Shown here: positions 15,651-23,853 of the stretch, in pieces | Position numbering within the stretch: the first letter of the stretch is position 1 | Layout of the letters: each line of letters opens with the position of its first letter | Origin: Flavobacteriales bacterium | Lineage (GTDB): Bacteria > Bacteroidota > Bacteroidia > Flavobacteriales > UBA7312 | Length of the DNA stretch: 64,000 nt | Assembly (NCBI GenBank): GCA_029248105.1 | Contig: JAQWJZ010000010.1 | Span: 58,241 to 122,240 of the forward strand | Direction: 5' to 3' | Translations under genes and position numbers: made by a program | Notes under the pieces: model-generated | Databases searched by the model: none | Seen by the model: only the letters and a program-made list of their open reading frames with translations | Told to the model about the DNA's origin: nothing

Positions 15651-17468
15651 ATGAAGGATTTTTTAAGGGTGTTGCGATTTGCTAAACCGTACTGGATTTA
15701 TGCTGTGTTTAATATTGTATTTAACATCCTTACAGTGCTGTTTTCTTTGGTATCTATAACGATGATTATTCCTTTTTTGGGCTTACTCTTTGGCACACAA
15801 GAAAAAGTATATCAAGCACCGCCACTAGGCTTTAGCACAACTTCTATTAAAGAAAACTTCTATCTTCAAATTACTCAAATCATAGAAAGCAGAGGGCAAA
15901 TAGATGCTTTGCTATTTATTTGTGGGTTGGTATTGGTCATGTTCCTTTTTCGAAACCTATTTCGATACTTAGCCTTATTTTTTCTAACACCTATTCGTAA
16001 TGGTGTTGTGCGTGATATGAGAGACGCTTTACATAAGAAGGTTTTGAATTTGCCCCTTGGCTACTATACCGAAAAAAGAAAAGGCGATATCATTGCTCGT
16101 ATGACTACAGACTTGGTGGAGATTGAATGGTCCATAATGAGTTCTTTAGAAATGATTTTCAAAGACCCTTTAAATATCATTATTTTCTTGGCTAGTTTAG
16201 TCTTCATAAGCCCAGAACTAACGGTATTCGTTATTGTATTATTTCCTATTGCTGGATTCCTCATTGCTCGTATTGGCAAAAGTTTAAAGAAATCGTCTGA
16301 AGAAGGGCAAAGTAAAATGGGTGAAATACTTTCCAACATAGAAGAAAACATCGGTGGCTTACGTATCATTAAAGCATTTCGAGCGGAACAAATCATACAA
16401 AAACAGTTTGAAAAAAATAGCGATAGCTACCGAGCTACGATGACTAAGCTATTGCGTAAAAAAGACTTATCCTCACCCATGAGTGAGTTTTTAAGTACCG
16501 TAGTTTTAGTATGTGTCATGTGGTTTGGCGGTCAACTGGTGTTGGGTGTTGAAAACAGTCTTTCGCCAGAAGCTTTCATTGGCTATATTGCTATCTTCTC
16601 ACAAATTATTCCTCCTGCCAAATCCTTTACTACGGCCTTTTATTATATCCAAAAAGGAAGTGCCTCATCTAAAAGAGTAATGGATATATTAGATACTGAA
16701 AACAGCATTAAAGAACCTGTAATTGCTAAAGGCAAAACTTTTACTGAACAGCTGACATTTAAAAATGTCTCCTTTCAGTACGATACACAGGCTGTCTTAA
16801 AAGATATTAGTTTTGATATTCAAAAAGGGCAAACTATAGCTTTGGTAGGTGAGTCGGGTAGCGGAAAATCGACCATAGCCGACTTATTGGCTCGATTCTA
16901 TGATATTGAAAAAGGCCAAATACTAATTGACGATATCAATATCAAAGATTTTAAACTCTCCGATTTAAGAGGCCTCATGGGGATTGTTTCTCAAGAGTCA
17001 ATACTGTTCAACGATAGCGTATTCAATAACATTACCTTAGGCAATGAAAACGCCAATATGGACGAGGTCATAGCAGCAGCTAAAGCCGCTAATGCACACG
17101 AATTCATTTTGGAGATGAACGAAGGCTACAACAGTAACGTGGGTGAAGGTGGTGGCAAATTATCTGGTGGACAAAAACAACGATTGAGCATTGCTAGAGC
17201 TATCTACAAAAACCCTCCTATCCTCATTTTAGATGAAGCAACCTCAGCGTTAGACACTCAGTCTGAAAAGTTGGTGCAAGAGGCATTAAGCCAACTCATG
17301 AAAAATCGCACATCTATAGTCATTGCCCACCGATTGTCAACCATACAAAATGCTGATCATATTCTGGTATTGAAAGATGGAGAAATCGTAGAGCAAGGAA
17401 CCAACCAAGAACTCATAAAAAAAGAAGGTGTTTACAAACGTCTTAAAGACTACCAAAACCTGAGTTAA
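15651..17468 (+). CDS. ABC exporter, MsbA-like (fused membrane and ATPase domains)
   Basis: A 605-residue half-transporter. Six TMs cover residues about 15-325 (for example FNIVFNILTVLFSLVSITM and LLFICGLVLVMFLFRNLF). The nucleotide-binding domain has Walker A GESGSGKSTIAD, the Q-loop in IVSQESILF, the ABC signature LSGGQKQRLSIARAI, Walker B ILILDEATSAL and the H-loop VIAHRLST. Family members flip lipid A-core or other amphiphiles across the inner membrane as homodimers. MsbA is a reasonable guess given kdsB and other LPS genes here, but multidrug export is possible. It is a single gene with its own near-leaderless promoter. Confidence 0.9.
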   Translation: MKDFLRVLRFAKPYWIYAVFNIVFNILTVLFSLVSITMIIPFLGLLFGTQEKVYQAPPLGFSTTSIKENFYLQITQIIESRGQIDALLFICGLVLVMFLFRNLFRYLALFFLTPIRNGVVRDMRDALHKKVLNLPLGYYTEKRKGDIIARMTTDLVEIEWSIMSSLEMIFKDPLNIIIFLASLVFISPELTVFVIVLFPIAGFLIARIGKSLKKSSEEGQSKMGEILSNIEENIGGLRIIKAFRAEQIIQKQFEKNSDSYRATMTKLLRKKDLSSPMSEFLSTVVLVCVMWFGGQLVLGVENSLSPEAFIGYIAIFSQIIPPAKSFTTAFYYIQKGSASSKRVMDILDTENSIKEPVIAKGKTFTEQLTFKNVSFQYDTQAVLKDISFDIQKGQTIALVGESGSGKSTIADLLARFYDIEKGQILIDDINIKDFKLSDLRGLMGIVSQESILFNDSVFNNITLGNENANMDEVIAAAKAANAHEFILEMNEGYNSNVGEGGGKLSGGQKQRLSIARAIYKNPPILILDEATSALDTQSEKLVQEALSQLMKNRTSIVIAHRLSTIQNADHILVLKDGEIVEQGTNQELIKKEGVYKRLKDYQNLS

Positions 17469-17486
17469 TTTTTTAGCTTTTCTTCG

Positions 17487-17494
17487 TATATTTG
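17487..17494 (+). promoter_or_regulatory. Promoter of the PNGase F-like gene
   Basis: TATATTTG (TAnnTTTG), 21 nt before the ATG at 17516. It overlaps an earlier TTG start in the same frame (17492), which is therefore rejected. Confidence 0.6.
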
Positions 17495-17515
17495 AAACTC
17501 TTAACAGTTCAACAA

Positions 17516-19768
17516 ATGATACGATTATTTTTCATCCTATGCCTCAGCTTTAGCCTTGCTTTTGCAGATTCTGGCGATACTACTTTTGTACAAGTACACG
17601 ATAATGTCGATATGACATCGCACGGTCATTATAAAGAATGGGGAGAGTTTCCCAATGACGCTAACTACCGAAAGGTACTCATGCACTTCGACATGGGATG
17701 CGCTTCAACAGGCTGTAGCGGCTGGGATTATGATGTGCATATTTTACTAAGAAATAGAACTAGCAAGTACGATTCTAATCTGGTATTTTCACCAAGTTTT
17801 AGTCTAGATGGTTCAAGTCCGGATAGTATTTCTTTCAGCTATACCCCCACCTATGTTAATGCTTGGGATAGCATTAGTGGAGGTACGGCTATCGCCAATG
17901 ACACACTAGTGCTGGTTTGGTATCAAGATGAAAACGTACCCTTTTTAGCAACAGACACACAGTATGTATATGCCGCTAACTATTACAACATAACTTTTGA
18001 TAGTGCTGGAGCAGTTATTGATTCTGTATGGGTAGCTGCTGATACAACGCTTTATTTGAGCAATACTGACACCTACAATGTATTTGAAATTATAGAAGAT
18101 TTTGAATTAGGTAGAGCCATTACTCCTTATGGCACCTATATGAACCCTGCCAATAACAGTTATGGTACTAACGGTTACGATGAAAACTGGAAACACCGAT
18201 TTACTTACGATGTGACGGACTTCCAACACCTACTTAAAGATTCAGTAGAGATTGACGCTTTTTATTCGGGTTGGAGCAGTGGCTTTAGTGTAACCCTTAA
18301 CTTTGAGTTTATTGAAGGAACACCTCCACGAACTCCCCTCAGTCTAACCAATGTATATAAGAATGGTGCTGCTGGCTATGGCTACACTAACTCTGCCGAC
18401 TTTGAAAACAACCAAATGCCTGAAGTAAAAGTTGCAACTTCTGAATATGCTCATAGCTTTAAATTACAATTTGTACCAACAGGGCATGGTGCTGCAGGCG
18501 AATTTACTTCTGGAGTTAGCTACACCGCTAAAGTTAATGGTTCAATTGTTGGTGGAGAAAACATTTGGAAAGACGATTGCGGATTTAACGCTATATGGCC
18601 ACAAGGCGGAACTTGGATTTTTGACCGTGCCAATTGGTGTCCGGGTGAAGCTGTACCTATCTTCAATCACGAAATAACACCATACATTATCGCTGGTGAT
18701 TCAGCCTTAATGGACATCAATTTTAGCAGCTATAATCCTACAAATTCTGCTACCTATTCGTGTGCTGTTCATTTCTTTCAATATAAAGAACCGAACTTCG
18801 TACTAGATGCCGAAGTGATAGATATTATTAGTCCCTCACTAAAAGACCAGTATTCGAGAATAAACCCTATATGCTCTAATCCTGTTATAAAAATCAGAAA
18901 CTCTGGTACTGAAGAATTAACCGAATTGACTATTCAATATGGTGTTAAAGGCGGAACGATGCAAAGTCAGCAATGGACAGGAAACCTTAAATTCATGCAA
19001 GAAGAAGAAGTGACATTAGGCGAAATGATAAACGATGGAACTGAAAATATTTTTGAAGTAAGTATTTCTTCACCTAACGGCAATACCGATATGCATAACG
19101 ACAATGACTTTATGGCGTCGGCTTTTGAAGATGTTCCGGTTTATAAAAATCAATTTTTAGTGCGCTTAAAGACCAATAATTATGGCTCAGAAAACTCTTG
19201 GAAAATAGAAAATAGTCAAGGTGAAATTGTTTACTCTAAAGACAATTTTGTTAGTAATACATTAAACGCCGATACCGTAATTTTAGGCAACGGTTGTTTC
19301 AAATTTACTCTTGAAGATACAGGTGGCGATGGCTTAGACTTTTGGTATTGGGATGCTTTGTATAACGAGGGAGAAATAGATCAGCCTGACGGATCAGGAT
19401 TTATCAACTTCATGTACTACGATACCATTTCAGTATTTAAAACATTCCATAAAGATTTTGGCTCGAGAATAGTTCATTCGTTTAGAGTTGAAAACGCAAC
19501 CCCTATTGACAAGCATTCTATGAATAGTTTTGAAGTTTATCCAACCCTCACCCATGATTATGTAAACGTTAAATCTCCAGCTTCAACTTATGAAAAAAAC
19601 ATCCAATTGTTAGATGTAAAAGGGCGATTGCTATTAGAAAAAAAATGGCTAGGGGAAACGGAAGAAATGCAAATTGACTTAACTCCTTTTTCTAATGGCA
19701 TTTACTTCATCAAACTCAAGGTTGCTGACTCATTACAAACAGAAAAAATAATATTTAACAAATATTAA
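17516..19768 (+). CDS. Secreted peptide-N-glycosidase F-like protein with T9SS sorting tail
   Basis: A 750-residue exported protein; the signal peptide is about residues 1-17 (IRLFFILCLSFSLAFA). Two parts resemble PNGase F. Residues 62-71 read CASTGCSGWD, matching the Cys-4-Cys then WD arrangement around catalytic Asp60. DVTDFQHLL (231-239) and later DCGFNAIW with FDRANWCPGEAVP (353-380) match the second half, including its disulfide. GHGAAGEF places Glu328 where PNGase F has Glu206. The Glu118 equivalent appears replaced (region FYSGW). About 130 residues are inserted between the halves. The C-terminal ~80 residues are a T9SS type A tail (FEVYPTLTHDYVNV, GIYFIKL). It may deglycosylate proteins outside the cell; activity is unproven. 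Confidence 0.82.
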   Translation: MIRLFFILCLSFSLAFADSGDTTFVQVHDNVDMTSHGHYKEWGEFPNDANYRKVLMHFDMGCASTGCSGWDYDVHILLRNRTSKYDSNLVFSPSFSLDGSSPDSISFSYTPTYVNAWDSISGGTAIANDTLVLVWYQDENVPFLATDTQYVYAANYYNITFDSAGAVIDSVWVAADTTLYLSNTDTYNVFEIIEDFELGRAITPYGTYMNPANNSYGTNGYDENWKHRFTYDVTDFQHLLKDSVEIDAFYSGWSSGFSVTLNFEFIEGTPPRTPLSLTNVYKNGAAGYGYTNSADFENNQMPEVKVATSEYAHSFKLQFVPTGHGAAGEFTSGVSYTAKVNGSIVGGENIWKDDCGFNAIWPQGGTWIFDRANWCPGEAVPIFNHEITPYIIAGDSALMDINFSSYNPTNSATYSCAVHFFQYKEPNFVLDAEVIDIISPSLKDQYSRINPICSNPVIKIRNSGTEELTELTIQYGVKGGTMQSQQWTGNLKFMQEEEVTLGEMINDGTENIFEVSISSPNGNTDMHNDNDFMASAFEDVPVYKNQFLVRLKTNNYGSENSWKIENSQGEIVYSKDNFVSNTLNADTVILGNGCFKFTLEDTGGDGLDFWYWDALYNEGEIDQPDGSGFINFMYYDTISVFKTFHKDFGSRIVHSFRVENATPIDKHSMNSFEVYPTLTHDYVNVKSPASTYEKNIQLLDVKGRLLLEKKWLGETEEMQIDLTPFSNGIYFIKLKVADSLQTEKIIFNKY

Positions 19769-19790
19769 AATTAACATTAGTCTTTTTTGA

Positions 19791-19798
19791 TATTTTTG
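19791..19798 (+). promoter_or_regulatory. Promoter of ispG, predicted leaderless
   Basis: TATTTTTG (TAnnTTTG), 5 nt before the ATG at 19804. It also argues against the TTG at 19801 as start. Confidence 0.6.
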
Positions 19799-19803
19799 TT
19801 TTG

Positions 19804-21741
19804 ATGAAAAACCCCTCCTATTGCAATAGTCAAGTTCAGTATTCTCGTTTTCGAACTAAAGAAGTTATGGTTGGTAATGTCTGTGTTGGTGGCGACAATC
19901 CTATACGAGTACAGTCCATGACTACAACAGATACAATGGATACACAGGCCACCGTTGAGCAAAGCATACGCATGATAGAAGCCGGTTGTGAAATAGTCCG
20001 CATTACCGCCCCTAGCAAAAAAGACGCCGAAAATCTACAAAATATAAAAGATGAACTCAGAGCTAGAGGCTACGATACACCTTTAGTGGCTGATATTCAT
20101 TTTACACCAAACGCTGCTGAAATTGCTGCTCGAATTGTTGAGAAAGTTAGAGTAAATCCAGGCAATTATGCCGATAAGAAAAAGTTTGAAGAAATAGAAT
20201 ACACCGATGATACTTATCAGCAAGAATTAGAACGTATCAGAGAGCGTTTTCTTCCCCTTGTTCGTATTTGCAAAGAAGAAGGTACCGCTATGCGCATAGG
20301 GACTAATCACGGTTCTTTGTCGGATAGAATACTGAGCCGATATGGCGATACGCCTTTGGGGATGGTAGAATCTGCTTTGGAGTTTTTACGCATTTGTAGG
20401 GAAGAAGATTTCCACGAAATTATCTTATCCATGAAAGCCAGTAATACGCAAGTCATGGTACAAGCCTACCGATTACTCATCGTAAAGATGAAAGAAGAAG
20501 GCATGAATTATCCTTTGCATTTGGGCGTTACTGAAGCAGGTGAGGGTGAAGACGGCCGTATCAAATCAGCAGTAGGTATAGGCACACTGTTGGAAGATGG
20601 CATAGGCGATACCGTTAGAGTTTCTCTTACTGAAGAGCCCGAATTTGAAATTCCTGTAGCTCGAGACTTGGTAGACCGTTACCAAGATAGAATAAAGCAT
20701 AAAGCTATTGCTGAGGTAGAGCAAAACCCCATTGATAGCTACAACTACCAAAGAAGAAAAAGCACCTCAGTACTTAACATTGGCGACAAGCAAGTTCCTA
20801 TTGTGATGGCAGACTTTTCTTTGAAGAAAAACATTACACCAGCCAGTTTCTTTGCCTTGGGTTATCGTTATTCGGTACCTACCGACAAGTGGAACATTGG
20901 CGATATGGCTTGCGATTACGTCTTTTTGGGGGGTGAAGAAATAGACTTTGACATACCGGGGACTTTAGGCGTCATTTACCATTACGATACTTGGCTGCAA
21001 CATCAAGAAAAAGAAAGAGTTTATCCTTTTTTAACGTCCAAACAATATTTGGAAGTAGATGTTTTTTCGGAAACAATGAACCTCGTTTATGCCTGTTTGG
21101 AAGACCTCAACACCACACTAATAGACCAGCTAAAAAACGATAGCACGGCTGTTTTGCTTATCGACAGTTGGAATGCACATGCTATGGCAGAACAAAGGCG
21201 ACTATTCATGGAATTGATAAATGCCGATTGTCAAGTACCTGTCATTATAGGTCGTGCTTATAGCGAGTTGACAGAAGAAAAACTACAGCTTCATGCCGCA
21301 ACAGATATGGGTGCCTTATTGCTAGATGGCCTAGGCGATGGCATATTCATAGCTGCCGAAAATTGTGGATCTGATCAAAATGTGAATCAGACAGCCTTTG
21401 GCATACTTCAAGCCACACGAACACGTATCTCTAAAACAGAATACATCTCTTGTCCATCTTGCGGACGTACCCTATTCGACTTACAAGAAACCACCGCCAA
21501 AATACGTGCCAAAACCAACCACCTTAAAGGGGTAAAAATTGGTATTATGGGCTGTATCGTTAATGGTCCTGGTGAAATGGCAGATGCAGACTACGGATAT
21601 GTAGGGACTGGTGTAGGAAAAATAACACTCTACAAAGAAAGAGAAGTGGTACAACGCAACATCCCTGAAGAACAAGCTGTAGATGCTCTGATAGACCTTA
21701 TCAAAAACTATGGCGATTGGGTAGAAGCAAAAAGTGATTAA
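19804..21741 (+). CDS. ispG: 4-hydroxy-3-methylbut-2-enyl diphosphate synthase, long form
   Basis: A 645-residue [4Fe-4S] enzyme of the MEP isoprenoid pathway converting MEcPP to HMBPP. The N-terminal TIM barrel has NPIRVQSMTTTDTMDT, GCEIVRITAPSKKDAE, LVADIHFTPNAA and RVNPGNYADK. The C-terminal reductase domain has the cluster ligands in CPSCGRTLFDLQ and IGIMGCIVNGPGEMADADYG. Between them, about residues 280-545 form the extra domain found in Bacteroidota, Chlamydiae and plant enzymes, which explains the length against ~370 in E. coli. It works with IspD at 38734 and the prenyl synthase at 41657. It has its own promoter, and the next gene is unrelated. Confidence 0.95.
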   Translation: MKNPSYCNSQVQYSRFRTKEVMVGNVCVGGDNPIRVQSMTTTDTMDTQATVEQSIRMIEAGCEIVRITAPSKKDAENLQNIKDELRARGYDTPLVADIHFTPNAAEIAARIVEKVRVNPGNYADKKKFEEIEYTDDTYQQELERIRERFLPLVRICKEEGTAMRIGTNHGSLSDRILSRYGDTPLGMVESALEFLRICREEDFHEIILSMKASNTQVMVQAYRLLIVKMKEEGMNYPLHLGVTEAGEGEDGRIKSAVGIGTLLEDGIGDTVRVSLTEEPEFEIPVARDLVDRYQDRIKHKAIAEVEQNPIDSYNYQRRKSTSVLNIGDKQVPIVMADFSLKKNITPASFFALGYRYSVPTDKWNIGDMACDYVFLGGEEIDFDIPGTLGVIYHYDTWLQHQEKERVYPFLTSKQYLEVDVFSETMNLVYACLEDLNTTLIDQLKNDSTAVLLIDSWNAHAMAEQRRLFMELINADCQVPVIIGRAYSELTEEKLQLHAATDMGALLLDGLGDGIFIAAENCGSDQNVNQTAFGILQATRTRISKTEYISCPSCGRTLFDLQETTAKIRAKTNHLKGVKIGIMGCIVNGPGEMADADYGYVGTGVGKITLYKEREVVQRNIPEEQAVDALIDLIKNYGDWVEAKSD

Positions 21742-21748
21742 AATTTTA

Positions 21749-21756
21749 TAAATTTG
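21749..21756 (+). promoter_or_regulatory. Possible promoter for the T9SS cargo gene at 21894
   Basis: TAAATTTG (TAnnTTTG) just after the ispG stop. It would give a leader of about 130 nt, longer than others in this window. I saw no clear structure in that leader. Confidence 0.4.
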
Positions 21757-21893
21757 TTTCACAACTTAAAGCCCAATGAATTATTTACCCTTTTATCCAT
21801 TTCCACACCTTTTATTTCGCTTTTGTATTGATAGACTTTTTAAACTTTTGTGCCTAACTTCGAGGTATTATCAATTCCCTTAAAATTAAGCTT

Positions 21894-22769
21894 GTGAAAA
21901 CTCTCTTACTTATTCTGTTTTTAACTTTCAACTATAATTGTCTCGCCCAAACCATACTCAATGGCAGTTTTGAGGATAATACACTCAACAATGATTTTCA
22001 TTATTCTTTTACATCCGAATCCTTCAGTACTAGTGTAAACAATATTTTTGGATTTGCTAATAACGATACGCTAACCTTATGTATGAAAAACGGCTCTTCA
22101 CAAGAGGGTCAGTGGAACTTAATTTTATACGATGTTTTGGAAGGTGACAACCTCAACTATCCCGATAATTTTATCTCCTTAAAGTTATCCCAACCTTTAG
22201 TAGTTGGAAAAAATTATAGAGTTAGTTATTATATAAGACGTCATCAAATAATCCAATTTCCTCCACCTCCTGGTCCACAAACAGAAATGACTAATGGTTT
22301 ATCAATTGGTTACTCTAATGATAGCAGCAATGTCGGTGTCACTTTGTTTAGTTCATCAGCACCTATAAGTTTCACTGACTGGGAGTATCAATACAAAGAA
22401 TTCCGATGTTATCACGATAGCATCCAATACATTACTGTTAAAATGAAAGACCATTCTATATGTGGTCCTCGCTACGTTTGTCAGATTGACAATTTTGAGC
22501 TTACTACATTAGCTAGTATTAGTGAGCAAGATGAATCGTCTATTTTCCTATACCCTAACCCAACCAAATCGGGTATTGTTTACGTCCAAAATAATGAAGC
22601 TCAATACCTCAGCGTTTACGACCTTATGGGCAAGCTAAGGCACCAACAAAACCTAAACCCTCATCAGGAAAATACCTTTTCCATCTCGCATTTGGATAAT
22701 GGGATTTATACCATTCGTTTTTGGAATAAGGACAAACTATTGCATCAAGATAGGGTATTAAAGTTATAG
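21894..22769 (+). CDS. Secreted protein with T9SS type A sorting tail, function unknown
   Basis: A 291-residue protein using a GTG start at 21894, followed by a signal peptide (MKTLLLILFLTFNYNCLA). The mature part opens with QTILNGSFEDN, the usual start of carbohydrate-binding-like jelly-roll domains in Bacteroidota, and ends with CQIDNFELTTL, the typical closing strand of that fold (about residues 20-205). Residues about 215-291 are a T9SS sorting domain (SIFLYPNPTKSGIVYV, LSVYDLMGKL, LDNGIYTIRF). A role in polysaccharide binding is possible, but no enzyme motif is seen. It converges on the nucleotidyltransferase gene across the nested repeat at 22777-22891. Confidence 0.8.
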   Translation: MKTLLLILFLTFNYNCLAQTILNGSFEDNTLNNDFHYSFTSESFSTSVNNIFGFANNDTLTLCMKNGSSQEGQWNLILYDVLEGDNLNYPDNFISLKLSQPLVVGKNYRVSYYIRRHQIIQFPPPPGPQTEMTNGLSIGYSNDSSNVGVTLFSSSAPISFTDWEYQYKEFRCYHDSIQYITVKMKDHSICGPRYVCQIDNFELTTLASISEQDESSIFLYPNPTKSGIVYVQNNEAQYLSVYDLMGKLRHQQNLNPHQENTFSISHLDNGIYTIRFWNKDKLLHQDRVLKL

Positions 22770-22776
22770 CAATTCC

Positions 22777-22891
22777 AACACACCCCTGATTAGCTATGCT
22801 AATCTCTCCCCTCTCAAGAGGGGAGAAAACAGTAGTATCAAAAAAAATCCCCTCTTGAGAGGGGATAGATACCAAGTATCAGGGGTGTGTT
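22777..22891. repeat. Nested inverted-repeat element between convergent genes
   Basis: A perfect 14-bp outer pair (22777-22790 and 22878-22891) encloses two GC-rich hairpins: 22806-22814 with 22817-22825 (CTCCCCTCT / AGAGGGGAG) and 22848-22855 with 22858-22865 (TCCCCTCT / AGAGGGGA). The two hairpins are separated by an A-rich spacer with seven or more A. The right outer arm includes the first two bases read here of the nucleotidyltransferase stop codon region. It could terminate transcription in both directions. The layout suggests a small mobile or dispersed palindromic element, which needs a genome-wide search to show. Confidence 0.8.
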
Positions 22892-23786
22892 AGCCCCACA
22901 AAGGCGTAGGATAAACGCCCTTCTCAATTTGTTCGGCAATAGCCGCCACAGCCATAGGCTTATCTTCTTTGTAAGTCACCCCAAACCAAGTGTCGGTAGT
23001 AGGAATAACCTTAACCACCATAGTCCCGTCATTAATTTTATCAGTAACAATGTTTGGTATGTAGTACTCAGCTTTAGGGTCCTGTGCGTTTTCTTTCATA
23101 AAAGCGTGAAGTCCTTGTTCTATCTCAGCAAAAATAGAGGGGTGAAAACCCCAGTAGTTCATAGATACACTGGCTTTAGGGTTAAGCTCTGCGCCACCTT
23201 CTTCGCCAACATTATATTCTACTTTGCCGTCCACTTTAGCAATCTTGGTACGCTCTATAACTTCAATGAGATTACCTTCATCGGTTACTTCACAAACTCC
23301 CCTATTCACTGTACCGTGTTCTGAAAGGGTATTGTCCAAGACATAACCCAACATAGACATAACGGATGGCGAACAGTCGTTTTGCAAAAAGTCAACCATT
23401 ATCTTAAAGGAATTGTTACCGTAATAATCATCGGCATTAATGACCGCAAAAGGCTCATTGATAAATTCTTTGGCTACCAAAACAGCATGAGATGTCCCCC
23501 ATGGTTTTTGCCTTTCTACCAAATCCACACCTTCTAATTCTACTTGCACTGGCTGATAGGCGTAAGCAATCTCTATCCTATCCTCAAATTTGGAAAAACG
23601 TGAGCGAAAGGCTTCGTCAAACTCCTGACGAATAACGAAAACAATCTTGCCAAAGCCAGACTGAATAGCATCATAAATAGAGTACTCTATTATTGGCTCT
23701 TCGTTAGGTCCTATGCCATCGATTTGTTTCAAGCCACCATAACGGCTACCCATTCCTGCTGCTAAAATTAAAAGTGCTGGTTTCAT
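22890..23786 (-). CDS. Sugar-phosphate nucleotidyltransferase family protein
   Basis: A 298-residue NTP-transferase. The N-terminus ALLILAAGMGSRYGGLKQ is the nucleotide-binding GxGxRxGxxK loop. WGTSHAVLVAKEFI and FAVINADDYYG carry the base-contacting and Mg-binding Asp residues, and NYWGFHPSIFAEIEQGL is typical of this Bacteroidota subfamily. It should form an NDP-sugar or similar product from NTP and a phosphorylated substrate; the substrate is unknown. In relatives it often lies near a kinase of the aminoglycoside/choline type, absent here. Its 3' end runs into the nested inverted repeat. Confidence 0.85.
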   Translation of the reverse strand: MKPALLILAAGMGSRYGGLKQIDGIGPNEEPIIEYSIYDAIQSGFGKIVFVIRQEFDEAFRSRFSKFEDRIEIAYAYQPVQVELEGVDLVERQKPWGTSHAVLVAKEFINEPFAVINADDYYGNNSFKIMVDFLQNDCSPSVMSMLGYVLDNTLSEHGTVNRGVCEVTDEGNLIEVIERTKIAKVDGKVEYNVGEEGGAELNPKASVSMNYWGFHPSIFAEIEQGLHAFMKENAQDPKAEYYIPNIVTDKINDGTMVVKVIPTTDTWFGVTYKEDKPMAVAAIAEQIEKGVYPTPLWG

Positions 23787-23853
23787 TAATTTGTGATATT
23801 AAAGGTTAATTATCGGCAAAAGTAGATAAATCCATTAATACCGATGAGCTATT

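Noticed and set aside
22624..22875. 83-codon minus-strand frame across the nested repeat
   Set aside because: It translates the inverted repeat and the antisense of the T9SS tail; no start signals or family pattern.
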